A stretch of DNA of 64,000 bases from assembly GCF_002159705.1 (NCBI RefSeq), contig NZ_NFJD01000001.1, positions 124,001 through 188,000 of the forward strand, written 5' to 3'. This document shows positions 40,069 through 47,153 of this stretch, piece by piece. Source of the stretch: Elusimicrobium sp. An273 (lineage in GTDB: Bacteria > Elusimicrobiota > Elusimicrobia > Elusimicrobiales > Elusimicrobiaceae). Made by a program: the position numbers and the translations under genes. Below the pieces are notes generated by a model. It ran no database searches. It was given only the letters and a program-made list of their open reading frames with translations, and was not told where the DNA came from. Positions within the stretch are counted from its first letter, which is position 1; each line of letters opens with the position of its first letter.

Positions 40069-41487
40069 TTACTCCGGAAGCGACATCATCGTATTGCCGC
40101 TCATCTCTTGCGCATTTTCCATATGTTCAGGCGCAGGGTTGGTAAACAAGGCGTACTCGCCAAAGAACGCCAAATCAATATCCCCCACGGGGCCGTTGCG
40201 CTGTTTGGCAATAATCAGCGTGGCTTTGTTTTTAAGCGATTCATCGTCGCGCTTGTAATACGCCTCGCGGTGAATCAAGGCTACCACGTCGGCGTCCTGT
40301 TCAATAGAGCCGGACTCGCGCAAATCGGAAAGCTGGGGTTTGTTGTCGGTGCGGGATTTGTCTTCATTTTTACGGCTCAGCTGCGAAAGCGCCAGCACCG
40401 GCACGTTAAGCGTGCGGGCCAAGTCCTTAAGCATGCGGGAAATTTCGGACACTTCCTGCTGGCGGCTTTCCGCGCGGCGTTCTCCGCCGCGGATCAGCTG
40501 CAGGTAATCAATCACGATCAGCCCCAATTCCTTGCCCTGTTTTTTTAATTCCGTAGCCAACCGGCGCGAGCGCATGCGAAGTTCGGTAATGGAAATGCCG
40601 GACGTATCGTCAATATACATCGGCGCCGAGGCCAAGCGGCCCAGCTCCCGCGTTAAGTCCGACCATTTGCTCTGTTCGTAATACCCGGTGCGCAGTTTGT
40701 AAATTTCCACCATGGCCGCCGCACCCAGCATACGTTCAAAAATAATGTGCCGCCCCATTTCCAGCGAGAAAAACGCCACCGGAATGTTGCAATCCACGCA
40801 CGCATGGTGGGCGATGTTGAGGGCCAAGGCCGTTTTCCCCTGGCTGGGGCGCGCCCCCAAAATAATTAAATCCGACTTGCGCAACCCGCCGGTTTTGCGG
40901 TCAAACTCATCCAGCCCCGTGGGCACCCCTTGGATGGCGCTTTTGTTGCGCACGGCTTTTTCCAAGATTTCTATTACTTCGGGCGCCAGTTCTTTGGAGG
41001 AAATAAAACCGGACAGTTTTTGCTTCTGGCTGAGGCGGTAAATTTGGTCGGCCGCTTCGTCAATTAAAATTTGCGGGTCGTCGTCTTCCTCTTTATAGCA
41101 GCGCTGCACCAGGCCCGTGGCGGTGCGGATTAAATCGCGCACGACAAACTTTTTATACACAATCTGGGCGTAATGCTTGACGTGCGCCGCCGTGGAAACT
41201 TTGTCCACCAGCTGGGTTAAATACACCTCGCCCCCCAGCTGCGTAAGCTGGTGGTGCTTCTTTAATTCTTCCGTCAGCGTGATAATATCCACGGCCTGGC
41301 TGCGGTCGGCCAAAGCTTTCATGGCGGCAAAAATCTTCTGGTGGGCTTCTTTATAAAAATGTTCCGGCTTTAAAATTTCCAAAGCTTCCGTCACGGCGTC
41401 GGCGTCCAACAGCATAGAGCCCAAGACGGCCATTTCCGCATCAATGGCTTGCGGCGGGATACGTTCTTCCAACAAATTACTGGCCAT
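40069..41487 (-). CDS. dnaB: Replicative DNA helicase DnaB
   Basis: 472 residues from the ATG at 41487 (AGAGG 4-5 bases upstream). The N-terminal domain is IPPQAIDAEMAVLGSMLLDADAV. RecA-like helicase motifs: Walker A ILGARPSQGKTALALNIA (usually PSMGKT), FFSLEMGRHIIFERMLG, IVIDYLQLIRGG and LSQLSRKNEDKSRTDNKPQLSDLRESGSIEQDADVV in outline. It is the ring helicase at the replication fork. The longer open frame to 41721 has no family support. No intein is present. An extended -10 promoter lies 67 bases upstream, and alr follows with coupling. Confidence 0.97.
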   Translation of the reverse strand: MASNLLEERIPPQAIDAEMAVLGSMLLDADAVTEALEILKPEHFYKEAHQKIFAAMKALADRSQAVDIITLTEELKKHHQLTQLGGEVYLTQLVDKVSTAAHVKHYAQIVYKKFVVRDLIRTATGLVQRCYKEEDDDPQILIDEAADQIYRLSQKQKLSGFISSKELAPEVIEILEKAVRNKSAIQGVPTGLDEFDRKTGGLRKSDLIILGARPSQGKTALALNIAHHACVDCNIPVAFFSLEMGRHIIFERMLGAAAMVEIYKLRTGYYEQSKWSDLTRELGRLASAPMYIDDTSGISITELRMRSRRLATELKKQGKELGLIVIDYLQLIRGGERRAESRQQEVSEISRMLKDLARTLNVPVLALSQLSRKNEDKSRTDNKPQLSDLRESGSIEQDADVVALIHREAYYKRDDESLKNKATLIIAKQRNGPVGDIDLAFFGEYALFTNPAPEHMENAQEMSGNTMMSLPE

Positions 41488-41553
41488 AATACCTCTTAAA
41501 AATGGGAAACTCAAACTCCGCGTTTTTGCTAGTGCAAAAACGCTATTTCTTTC

Positions 41554-41562
41554 ATTGTAGCA
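41554..41562 (-). promoter_or_regulatory. Extended -10 promoter of the dnaB-alr-mla-radA operon
   Basis: On the minus strand TGC-TACAAT ends 66 bases before the dnaB ATG at 41487. The gap 41488-41686 holds this and the POT gene leader; I see no other feature in it. Confidence 0.6.
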
Positions 41563-41655
41563 ATTTCTGGCAGAAAAGGGGGCCCTCCCTGTTGGCTTTC
41601 CGCAAGCAAAAGGGTGATATTTTTTCCCCGTCGCAAGGCAAAATTTAGTAAAGTG

Positions 41656-41661
41656 TATTAT
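41656..41661 (+). promoter_or_regulatory. -10 box of the POT transporter gene
   Basis: TG-TATTAT, 25 bases before the ATG at 41687. The leader contains AAGGAGG 6-7 bases from the ATG, the strongest ribosome site in this region. No -35 is clear. Confidence 0.4.
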
Positions 41662-41686
41662 TCTTTGTTTTTTTAAGGAGGATTTC

Positions 41687-43135
41687 ATGGAACAAACAGC
41701 CGTAAAAACGAAACAACCCACCGGGCTTTGGCTCCTGTTTATGACCGAGCTCTGGGAACGCTTCAGCTACTATGCCATGCGCAGTATCCTGATTTTGTAT
41801 ATGGTGTATCTGCTCGGGATGGACAAGAGCGGCGCTTCCAACGTATACGGAACGTTTACCAGTTTGGTTTATCTTTCCACTTTGCTGGGCGGTTTCTTAG
41901 CCGACCGATACCTGGGCCAAAAATGGGCCACCATTTGGGGCGGACTGATGATTGCGGGCGGGATGTTCATCATGAGCGTGCCCACCGTGGCTTTCCTCTA
42001 TATCGCCATGGGGCTCATTATTTTGGGGAACGGTTTTTTCAAACCCAATGTGGTGGCCATTGTCGGGCAGTTATATGAAAAGAACGACGCCCGGCGCGAC
42101 GGCGGATTTACGATTTTTTACATGAGCGTCAACATCGGCGCCTTCTTCGGGCCGCTGCTGGTGGGCCATTTGGCGGCAGGGGGCAACTATAAAGCGGCCT
42201 TCTGGATTGCCGGGGCCGGAATGGTGATTGGCCTGTTTACCTTTATTTTGGGATACAAAAAATTCCTCTTGGGCAAAGGGGCCGCTCCCAAAGACAAACC
42301 GACTTTCTACAAAGACCCCGCCCTCTGGGCCATCGTGCTGGCCATTCCGATGGTCGTTTTGTATATGCAGGGGCATCACACCGCTTCTTACATTTCCTTT
42401 GCGGTGCTGGCCGCTGCCTACTATATGTACAACAAAAAGGTCAACCGGGTAAAAACCGAAAACACCGCCCCGCTGACCCGGCAGGAAAAACAGCAGATCG
42501 CCGTAATCGGCATTTTGGCGTTTTTCAGCATTTTCTTCTGGGCCGCGTTTGAACAGGCGGGGGCGGCGCTGAACCTGTTTGCCTACGAATATACCGACCG
42601 CGTCATCTCCTTCTTTGGCCACAGCTGGGAAATTCCGGCCAACTGGTTTCAAAGCTTAAACCCGCTGTACGTGGTCATTTTTGCGCCGTTGTTTTCCAAA
42701 TTATGGATTGAACTGGCCAAAAAAGGCATAGAACCCTCCACTCCGGCCAAGTTTATGGTGTCGCTGTGGCTGATTGCCTTGGCTTTTGGCGTAATGCTGC
42801 TGGGCGCGTTTGCACTGGTGGGAAATGCCAAAATCAGCTTGTTCTATTTGGCGTTTACGTACCTGTTCCAGACGTTTGCCGAACTGTGCATTTCGCCGGT
42901 GGGCAAATCCATGGTTACCAAACTGGCGCCGGCGCGGTTTGTATCGCTGCTGATTGGGGTGTGGTACTTGTCCAACGCGGTAGCCAACAAATTGGCGGGG
43001 GTGTACTCCGGCTATTTCCAGCGCATCAGCAACGAACAGTTCTTCCTGTGGCTGGTGATTGTGCCGCTGGCGGTATCCGGGCTTTTGCTGGTGTTTTTAA
43101 AACCCATCAAAAAATGGATGCACGGCGTACACTAA
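41687..43135 (+). CDS. POT family proton-dependent oligopeptide transporter
   Basis: 482 residues, about 14 membrane helices. The family signature near the N-terminus is visible: MTELWERFSYYAMRSILILYMVYLL (ExxERFxYY proton-binding motif), then STLLGGFLADRYLGQKWATIWGG and the second signature FTIFYMSVNIGAFFGPLLVGHLA (FYxxINxGA). It imports di- and tripeptides with protons, as in DtpT. AAGGAGG lies before the ATG. It is a single gene with its own terminator. It fits an organism living on amino acids and peptides. Confidence 0.95.
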   Translation: MEQTAVKTKQPTGLWLLFMTELWERFSYYAMRSILILYMVYLLGMDKSGASNVYGTFTSLVYLSTLLGGFLADRYLGQKWATIWGGLMIAGGMFIMSVPTVAFLYIAMGLIILGNGFFKPNVVAIVGQLYEKNDARRDGGFTIFYMSVNIGAFFGPLLVGHLAAGGNYKAAFWIAGAGMVIGLFTFILGYKKFLLGKGAAPKDKPTFYKDPALWAIVLAIPMVVLYMQGHHTASYISFAVLAAAYYMYNKKVNRVKTENTAPLTRQEKQQIAVIGILAFFSIFFWAAFEQAGAALNLFAYEYTDRVISFFGHSWEIPANWFQSLNPLYVVIFAPLFSKLWIELAKKGIEPSTPAKFMVSLWLIALAFGVMLLGAFALVGNAKISLFYLAFTYLFQTFAELCISPVGKSMVTKLAPARFVSLLIGVWYLSNAVANKLAGVYSGYFQRISNEQFFLWLVIVPLAVSGLLLVFLKPIKKWMHGVH

Positions 43136-43149
43136 GATGTTTCCAACAT

Positions 43150-43179
43150 AAAACCCCGGGTCAAAAACCCGGGGTTTTT
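43150..43179 (+). terminator. Terminator between POT and pilin genes
   Basis: AAAACCCCGGGT-CAAAA-ACCCGGGGTTTT, a near-perfect stem with T runs both ways. Confidence 0.9.
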
Positions 43180-43213
43180 ATTTAGCGATACTAAATAAAC
43201 GAGTGTGGATTTC

Positions 43214-43756
43214 TTAATTAATTGGGAATTTCCCAATACTGTATAGAGCTGGTTCCGCCCGTACTGGCCCCGCCAAAACTGGCACATACATCTCTCCAGC
43301 GACCGGCCGTAGCCCGCATAAGGTTTTCTTCTGGTCTAAATAGAATTGAAATTCCACCGTGGATCCTACTGGCCCGCCATCCGGAAGATAAATGTGAATC
43401 CTTTTTTGCCAAGCATTCAAATCTACTGTCCAGTCTCCATTGCACGTATAGCGCCCGCGCCCGCCTTGCGCTTCATAAGAAATGCTTTTAAACTCACAAT
43501 CGGCCACTTGTGTGTCCAATTCTTCCATATACGGGCTGTATTTGCCGTTGGCCATATAATACAGTTTTTCGGCTTGGATAAGCGGGGCGGCCCACGTCAT
43601 CACTTGGGTGAGGCGCGACTTGTCTACCACGCGCTGGTACTGCGGTACAGCAATGGCCGCCAAAATACCGATAATTAATACCACTACTAAGAGCTCTATA
43701 AGCGTAAATCCGGCGTTTTTACCGTCAGAGAAGGATTTTTGATAAATTTTTGCCAT
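43214..43756 (-). CDS. Type IV pilin-like / PulG pseudopilin with candidate phase-variable promoter
   Basis: 180 residues from the ATG at 43756. The leader is longer than usual: MAKIYQKSFSDGKNAG before the PilD site G|FTLIELLVVVLIIGIL, with Glu5 of the mature chain. AAIAVPQYQRVVDKSRLTQVMTW continues the stem. The globular part has Cys in VADCEFKSI, GRYTCNGDW and KTLCGLRPV. There is no ribosome site. The promoter fits a leaderless mRNA: TAAATT lies six bases before the ATG. The -35/-10 spacer contains T13, and a perfect inverted repeat covers the -10 and codons 3-6. Expression may switch by slippage. Confidence 0.88.
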   Translation of the reverse strand: MAKIYQKSFSDGKNAGFTLIELLVVVLIIGILAAIAVPQYQRVVDKSRLTQVMTWAAPLIQAEKLYYMANGKYSPYMEELDTQVADCEFKSISYEAQGGRGRYTCNGDWTVDLNAWQKRIHIYLPDGGPVGSTVEFQFYLDQKKTLCGLRPVAGEMYVPVLAGPVRAEPALYSIGKFPIN

Positions 43757-43770
43757 ACGCAAAATTTATC
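43741..43770. repeat. Perfect 10-bp inverted repeat over the pilin -10 and start codon
   Basis: GATAAATTTT (43741-43750) and AAAATTTATC (43761-43770) flank a 10-base centre that holds the pilin ATG. One arm contains the -10 hexamer and the other codons 3-6. It looks like an operator for a dimeric regulator. Confidence 0.6.
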
Positions 43771-43790
43771 AAAAAAAAAAAAAGAGTCAA
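43763..43790 (-). promoter_or_regulatory. Pilin promoter with T13 spacer
   Basis: On the minus strand TTGACT (43790-43785), a 16-base spacer made of C, thirteen T and GA, then TAAATT (43768-43763), then six bases to the ATG. The homopolymer is the longest in the window and sets the spacing between the two promoter boxes. Confidence 0.6.
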
Positions 43791-43901
43791 GGGGCGAGCC
43801 GCCCCTCCCTGCTCTAGGCCCGTTCATCCGATTGGTTTAGGCCACACTGTTTCCGTACTGTTGCACTCTTTTCCACATTTCATTTATTCCAAATTCACAC
43901 A

Positions 43902-43930
43902 AAAAGAAAACCCCCGCTTTCGCGGGGGTT
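43902..43930 (-). terminator. Terminator of the rpsF-ssb-rpsR-rplI operon
   Basis: AACCCCCGC/GCGGGGGTT stem (43909-43917 with 43922-43930); on the minus strand it is followed by TTTTCTTTTT. It lies 24 bases after the rplI stop. Confidence 0.88.
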
Positions 43931-43953
43931 ACAAAACGCAATCGGGTCGGGAT

Positions 43954-44466
43954 TTATTTGGCTTCGGCAACCGCTTCGGCTTTTTCTTCCGGCTTGGCAT
44001 CGGCTACTTTTTCTTCCACCGTGGTCAAGGGGTTAATCTGCACTTTAATCGTGGCGGTAACAGTCGGCTTCAAATAAATGCCCACTTCGGTTTCACCCAA
44101 AGCTTTAATCGGCATATTGAGCTCGATGGCATCCTTGGAGATGTTGTGCCCCAAAGCATTCAAGGCTTTGTAGATATCGGCTTTGTTGACGGAACCGAAT
44201 ACCACGCCGTCGCTGTTGACGGTTTTGGTAAACGGAAGCACCACACCGGCCAATTTTTCGGCAATGGCGCGCGCTTCGGCCAGTTCCGCTTCAATGCGTT
44301 TGGCGCGTCTTTCGGCGCCCAACTGCCAGTTCTTAATCGCGCCTTCGGTGGCGAGTTCCGCCAAGCGGTGCGGGATCAAGAAGTTGCGGGCATAGCCGGG
44401 TTTCACATCTACGATGCTGCCCACCATACCCAGGTTTTTTACATTCTGTTTCAAAATAACTTTCAT
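43954..44466 (-). CDS. rplI: Ribosomal protein bL9
   Basis: 170 residues from the ATG at 44466 (GGAGG upstream; the TTG at 44472 is less likely). N-terminal MKVILKQNVKNLGMVGSIVDVKPGYARNFLIPHRLAELAT is the bL9 signature, the conserved RNA-binding domain with G-x-x-x-D-V-x-x-G-Y-A-R-N-F-L. A long connecting helix and the C-terminal domain follow. The tail is extended by about 20 Glu/Ala/Lys-rich residues. It binds 23S rRNA domain V and the L1 stalk base. It is the last gene of the rpsF operon. Confidence 0.97.
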   Translation of the reverse strand: MKVILKQNVKNLGMVGSIVDVKPGYARNFLIPHRLAELATEGAIKNWQLGAERRAKRIEAELAEARAIAEKLAGVVLPFTKTVNSDGVVFGSVNKADIYKALNALGHNISKDAIELNMPIKALGETEVGIYLKPTVTATIKVQINPLTTVEEKVADAKPEEKAEAVAEAK

Positions 44467-44482
44467 TTCCAAATCCTCCGGC

Positions 44483-44806
44483 TTATTTCTTGGGCAACGA
44501 GTACGGCAAAATCGCCAGGTTGCGGTCGCGTTTGATCGCTTTGGTGATTTGGCGCTGGTGTTTAGCGCAGGTGCCGGTGATTCTTCTGGAAAGGATTTTG
44601 CCGCTTTCCATGGTGAAAGACTTCACGAACTGAAAGTTCTTGTAATCGACGTTGTCGATTTTTTCCGCGCAGACTTTGCAGACTTTTCTTCTGCTTTCAA
44701 AGCGCTTTTTGCCCATAAACGGACGCGCCGGTCTTTCGAGGCGGGCGGCCGGAGCAGCGGCAGGGGCCGCGGCGGGGGCTTGGGTGTTTTTAATTTCTTC
44801 AGACAT
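44483..44806 (-). CDS. rpsR: Ribosomal protein bS18
   Basis: 107 residues. The core has CKVCAEKIDNVDYKNFQFVKSFTMESGKILSRRITGTCAKHQRQITKAIKRDRNLAILPY in outline, the bS18 family pattern. Four Cys positions (C-x2-C, GTC) are of the zinc-type (C+) form. The N-terminal 40 residues are Ala/Pro-rich and specific to this lineage. bS18 pairs with bS6 on the 30S platform. RimI, the S18 acetyltransferase, is also encoded in this window. AGAGAG lies before the ATG. Confidence 0.97.
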   Translation of the reverse strand: MSEEIKNTQAPAAAPAAAPAARLERPARPFMGKKRFESRRKVCKVCAEKIDNVDYKNFQFVKSFTMESGKILSRRITGTCAKHQRQITKAIKRDRNLAILPYSLPKK

Positions 44807-44829
44807 TTGTTATCTCTCTTTGGTTCCTG

Positions 44830-45273
44830 TTAAAAAGGCACGTCGTCTTCCATCACGTCCGTGGTGGGGACGTCGTCCTTGGCGGCCGGGGCAGCGTCTT
44901 GGTTATACGAAGCCGCGGCGCCGGATTCCAGTATTTGGATTCTCCGGGCGGTTACCTGCAAGGATTTGCGGGTCTGTCCGGTATTTTTGTCGGTGTATTC
45001 GCTGCTGGTGAGGCGGCCTTCCACTTGTACGGGAGTCCCTTTTTTCACCCGGTCTTTACACCGTTCGGCGGCAGCACCCCAAACCACTACGGGAACAAAC
45101 ACCGTGTCGTCCTTCCACTCGTTTGTGGTAGCATCCAAATATCTGCGGTTGACCGCAATATCACAACGGCACACTGCCTGACCTTTCTGTGTAAAAGACA
45201 CGTTAGGGTCACGTGTTAACCGTCCGACTAGAAGTACAAGGTTCTGTTCCGGTAATTTGATTTGTGCTGACAT
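44830..45273 (-). CDS. ssb: Single-stranded DNA-binding protein
   Basis: 147 residues from the ATG at 45273 (AAGG upstream). An OB-fold lies at about 10-112 with NLVLLVGRLTRDPNVSFTQKGQAVCRCDIAVNRRY and WGAAAERCKDRVKKGTPVQVEGRLTSSEY in outline. The short linker ends in the acidic tip VMEDDVPF, a variant of the usual DDxPF motif that recruits partner proteins. It sits between rpsF and rpsR, the standard bacterial order. Confidence 0.97.
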   Translation of the reverse strand: MSAQIKLPEQNLVLLVGRLTRDPNVSFTQKGQAVCRCDIAVNRRYLDATTNEWKDDTVFVPVVVWGAAAERCKDRVKKGTPVQVEGRLTSSEYTDKNTGQTRKSLQVTARRIQILESGAAASYNQDAAPAAKDDVPTTDVMEDDVPF

Positions 45274-45280
45274 AGCGACC

Positions 45281-45601
45281 TTATTTTGCAACGGCAGGAG
45301 CCGGTTTTACTTTCACTTCCACCGAGTTCATCGTCATGGAGCGAAGTACTTTTTCGTTAAGTTTCAAGGCGTCTTCAAATACTTTTACGAATTTGGGTTC
45401 GGCTTTGAACTTAAGGTAGAGGTAAAAACCGTCGCGAACGTGGTTTACTTCGTGGGTGAATTTTCTTCTGCCCAGTTTTTCTTCGCTGACGACTTCTCCA
45501 CCGTTTTTCGTAATCAAGTCTTTGGCTTTGGTTACGAATTCACCCACTTCTCCGTCGGAGAGTTGGGGTTTAACAATAATTACGCTTTCGTAAGTTCTCA
45601 T
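45281..45601 (-). CDS. rpsF: Ribosomal protein bS6
   Basis: 106 residues from the ATG at 45601. MRTYESVIIVKPQLSDGEV and GRRKFTHEVNHVRDGFYLYLKF (the family R-x-L/F-A/T-Y/H-x-I-x-K/H-x-x-x-G-x-Y segment) identify bS6. The longer frame to 45700 begins with a GTG in the leader and has no family support, so I used the ATG. First gene of the operon rpsF-ssb-rpsR-rplI. A leader of about 125 nt separates it from an extended -10 promoter and may hold the S6:S18 autoregulatory site. Confidence 0.96.
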   Translation of the reverse strand: MRTYESVIIVKPQLSDGEVGEFVTKAKDLITKNGGEVVSEEKLGRRKFTHEVNHVRDGFYLYLKFKAEPKFVKVFEDALKLNEKVLRSMTMNSVEVKVKPAPAVAK

Positions 45602-45726
45602 ATACCAATTATTCTTTTTTATTGCGTTTTGCAGGGCCAAAAAGCCCCCGCGGGCCTCTAGACCCGGAGAGTTTCTGCGGATAGATTCGGCTTTGCTCAC
45701 CTATAGCCGGGGCAATCCTGACCCTA
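45602..45726 (-). promoter_or_regulatory. Long rpsF leader, candidate S6:S18 autoregulatory region
   Basis: About 125 nt between the promoter and the rpsF ATG, much longer than other leaders in the window. It holds GC-rich hairpin-forming pieces (GCCCGCGGGGGC followed by TTTTT at about 45644-45633) and several CCG triplets. An S6:S18-binding leader RNA is known before rpsF in many bacteria; that this one belongs to the family is inference. Confidence 0.4.
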
Positions 45727-45731
45727 TGGAT

Positions 45732-45740
45732 ATTATAACA
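45732..45740 (-). promoter_or_regulatory. Extended -10 promoter of the rpsF operon
   Basis: On the minus strand TGT-TATAAT ends at 45732, with start near 45725. The expected -35 position (TCCCGT) is poor, as is usual with a TGN extension. Confidence 0.6.
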
Positions 45741-45791
45741 AAATTAGCGCCAAAACGGGAGTTTTATCGCGCGGCGCATTTTCCGAACACC

Positions 45792-46817
45792 CTAAAAATA
45801 GAAATTGGCACAAGGGCGGTCTTTTCTCTTAGGGTGCGTCTGCAGATAGAACACGCTAGCCGCCGGCGAACTGATGGCCACGAAGTGGCCGTCTTGCAAA
45901 TACGCGGAAATTCCTGCTAACGCCTGCGGGGAAAACAACCGCTCAAACAACGCCGTATTTTTGGCAAAAAACTGCCGCCCGGATTCCAATTCTTCAGCGG
46001 ATACGCTCATTTGTTCCCATCGGCTGACAGTACTTTCCGATGGAAATGCCCTTCTATTGGAAAAGAAATGTTGGGCCAACGCCCCGGGCGCGGGAACCCA
46101 ATGCACGATATCAGGCATCCCGGTAATAAGCGGCACATGCGCCAACCGTTTGACAGACTGGTTTAACACGCTAAACCACACATCTTCCACAGAAGCCTTT
46201 TGGGCAAGGGTGGGCATGGTGAGCAACCCTTTAGCAACCAGCTCACTGATGGAGCCGCTCCCGATATTTTTCCCGGCCATACTCATCACACAAGAAGCGT
46301 TATCCCCTATTGCGGAAACCGAAAAGCCGGAATAACAAGACGCATCAATAACGGCCGTTTGAACCGAGTGTTCCTGTAATTGCTGTAAAATGGGATTTAA
46401 ATCCCGAATATCGTGATAGTGCCCGCTTTGGTCACAAATGCCGTGTATTTCTTTTTTGTTGCTTCCATGCGTTGAAATCACAATTAGCACTTGTTTCACA
46501 GGTTCGTTACGGACTTGCTGGAGGGCAACCAAAAAATCTTTCCAAAAAAAGGGTTTTACATCAGCCACCTCTGTTTTTTTTGCTTCGTCTATAAAGCCGT
46601 GCACTTGCCACTTTTTAGAGGACAAAAAATTATTCCAAGCGTTAAATTCATCCGTAAAATTATTTCTATATTCATCACAAGAACCGCCCACCAAAAAGGC
46701 TTGTTTTGCCTCCGGGCCGTCTGGCAAGGCAAACGCATTTAGCGGATTGAACATAACACTTACAGCCAATGCGCTCGCCGCCGCAAAACACACACGCAAT
46801 CGTTTTTTTATCTGCAT
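45792..46817 (-). CDS. Secreted caspase-like (clan CD) peptidase domain protein
   Basis: 341 residues from the ATG at 46817 (GGAG 7 bases upstream). A signal peptide (MQIKKRLRVCFAAASALAVS...NAFA) leads into a domain with a caspase-type dyad. The His lies in QVLIVISTHGSNKKEIHG and the Cys in TAVIDASCYSGFSVSAIGD, each after a hydrophobic strand. This matches the H-G and D-x-C-x-S-G pattern of metacaspases and C13/C14-like families. The 160 residues after it show no known domain. It would act in the envelope or outside. It lies 24 bases after yggU and probably shares its leaderless transcript. Activity and substrate are unknown. Confidence 0.72.
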   Translation of the reverse strand: MQIKKRLRVCFAAASALAVSVMFNPLNAFALPDGPEAKQAFLVGGSCDEYRNNFTDEFNAWNNFLSSKKWQVHGFIDEAKKTEVADVKPFFWKDFLVALQQVRNEPVKQVLIVISTHGSNKKEIHGICDQSGHYHDIRDLNPILQQLQEHSVQTAVIDASCYSGFSVSAIGDNASCVMSMAGKNIGSGSISELVAKGLLTMPTLAQKASVEDVWFSVLNQSVKRLAHVPLITGMPDIVHWVPAPGALAQHFFSNRRAFPSESTVSRWEQMSVSAEELESGRQFFAKNTALFERLFSPQALAGISAYLQDGHFVAISSPAASVFYLQTHPKRKDRPCANFYF

Positions 46818-46841
46818 AGGATGCTCCAATTGGGGGTACTG

Positions 46842-47066
46842 TCAACGTTTTAAAAAAATTTTGGCCGGGCTCGTGGCGCCTTTAATAAGGGAAAGTTTAT
46901 TTTCCGCCACGCCCAAGTGCTGCGCTAAAAGGGTGCGCACGGCTTCGTTGGCGCGGCCTTGCTCGGCCGGCGCTTTGACCCAGATTTCGTACGAATCGGG
47001 CCCTTTTTGCTCCAGGCGGTTTTTCTTTTCGCCCGCGTGCACTTTTACCTTGAGGTAGCTTTCCAT
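46842..47066 (-). CDS. YggU/DUF167 family protein
   Basis: 74 residues. The DUF167 pattern is clear: LKVKVHAGEKKNRLEQKG, then EIWVKAPAEQGRANEAVRTLLAQHLGV (PAxxGxANxAL) and LSLIKGATSPAKIFLKR (I..G..SR.K). The function of the family is unknown. I used the ATG at 47066 rather than the frame to 47150, which begins beyond a terminator hairpin. A full promoter sits upstream with its -10 exactly six bases from the ATG, so the mRNA is probably leaderless. Confidence 0.9.
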   Translation of the reverse strand: MESYLKVKVHAGEKKNRLEQKGPDSYEIWVKAPAEQGRANEAVRTLLAQHLGVAENKLSLIKGATSPAKIFLKR

Positions 47067-47072
47067 ACGGAC

Positions 47073-47101
47073 ATTGTACTTTTTCCCGGCCGGCGGCGCA
47101 A
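47073..47101 (-). promoter_or_regulatory. Promoter of yggU, leaderless geometry
   Basis: On the minus strand TTGCGC (47101-47096), a 17-base spacer, TACAAT (47078-47073), six bases, then ATG at 47066. Both boxes and spacing are close to consensus. Confidence 0.65.
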
Positions 47102-47138
47102 AAAAACGGGGAAAGGATTTTCCTTTTCCCCGTTTTTT
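47101..47138 (-). terminator. Terminator of the gpmI operon
   Basis: AAAAAACGGGGAAAGGA-TTTT-TCCTTTTCCCCGTTTTTT, a long stem with one mismatch near the loop. It lies 15 bases after the gpmI stop and ends next to the yggU -35. Confidence 0.9.
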
Positions 47139-47153
47139 AAAAAGGCCCAACGG

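Noticed and set aside
41488-41721. 78-residue N-terminal extension of DnaB
   Set aside because: Runs through the promoter region and into the POT leader; DnaB homology begins at the ATG at 41487, which has a ribosome site.
43750-44535. 261-codon plus-strand frame opposite rplI
   Set aside because: Antisense shadow of rplI and of the terminator region.
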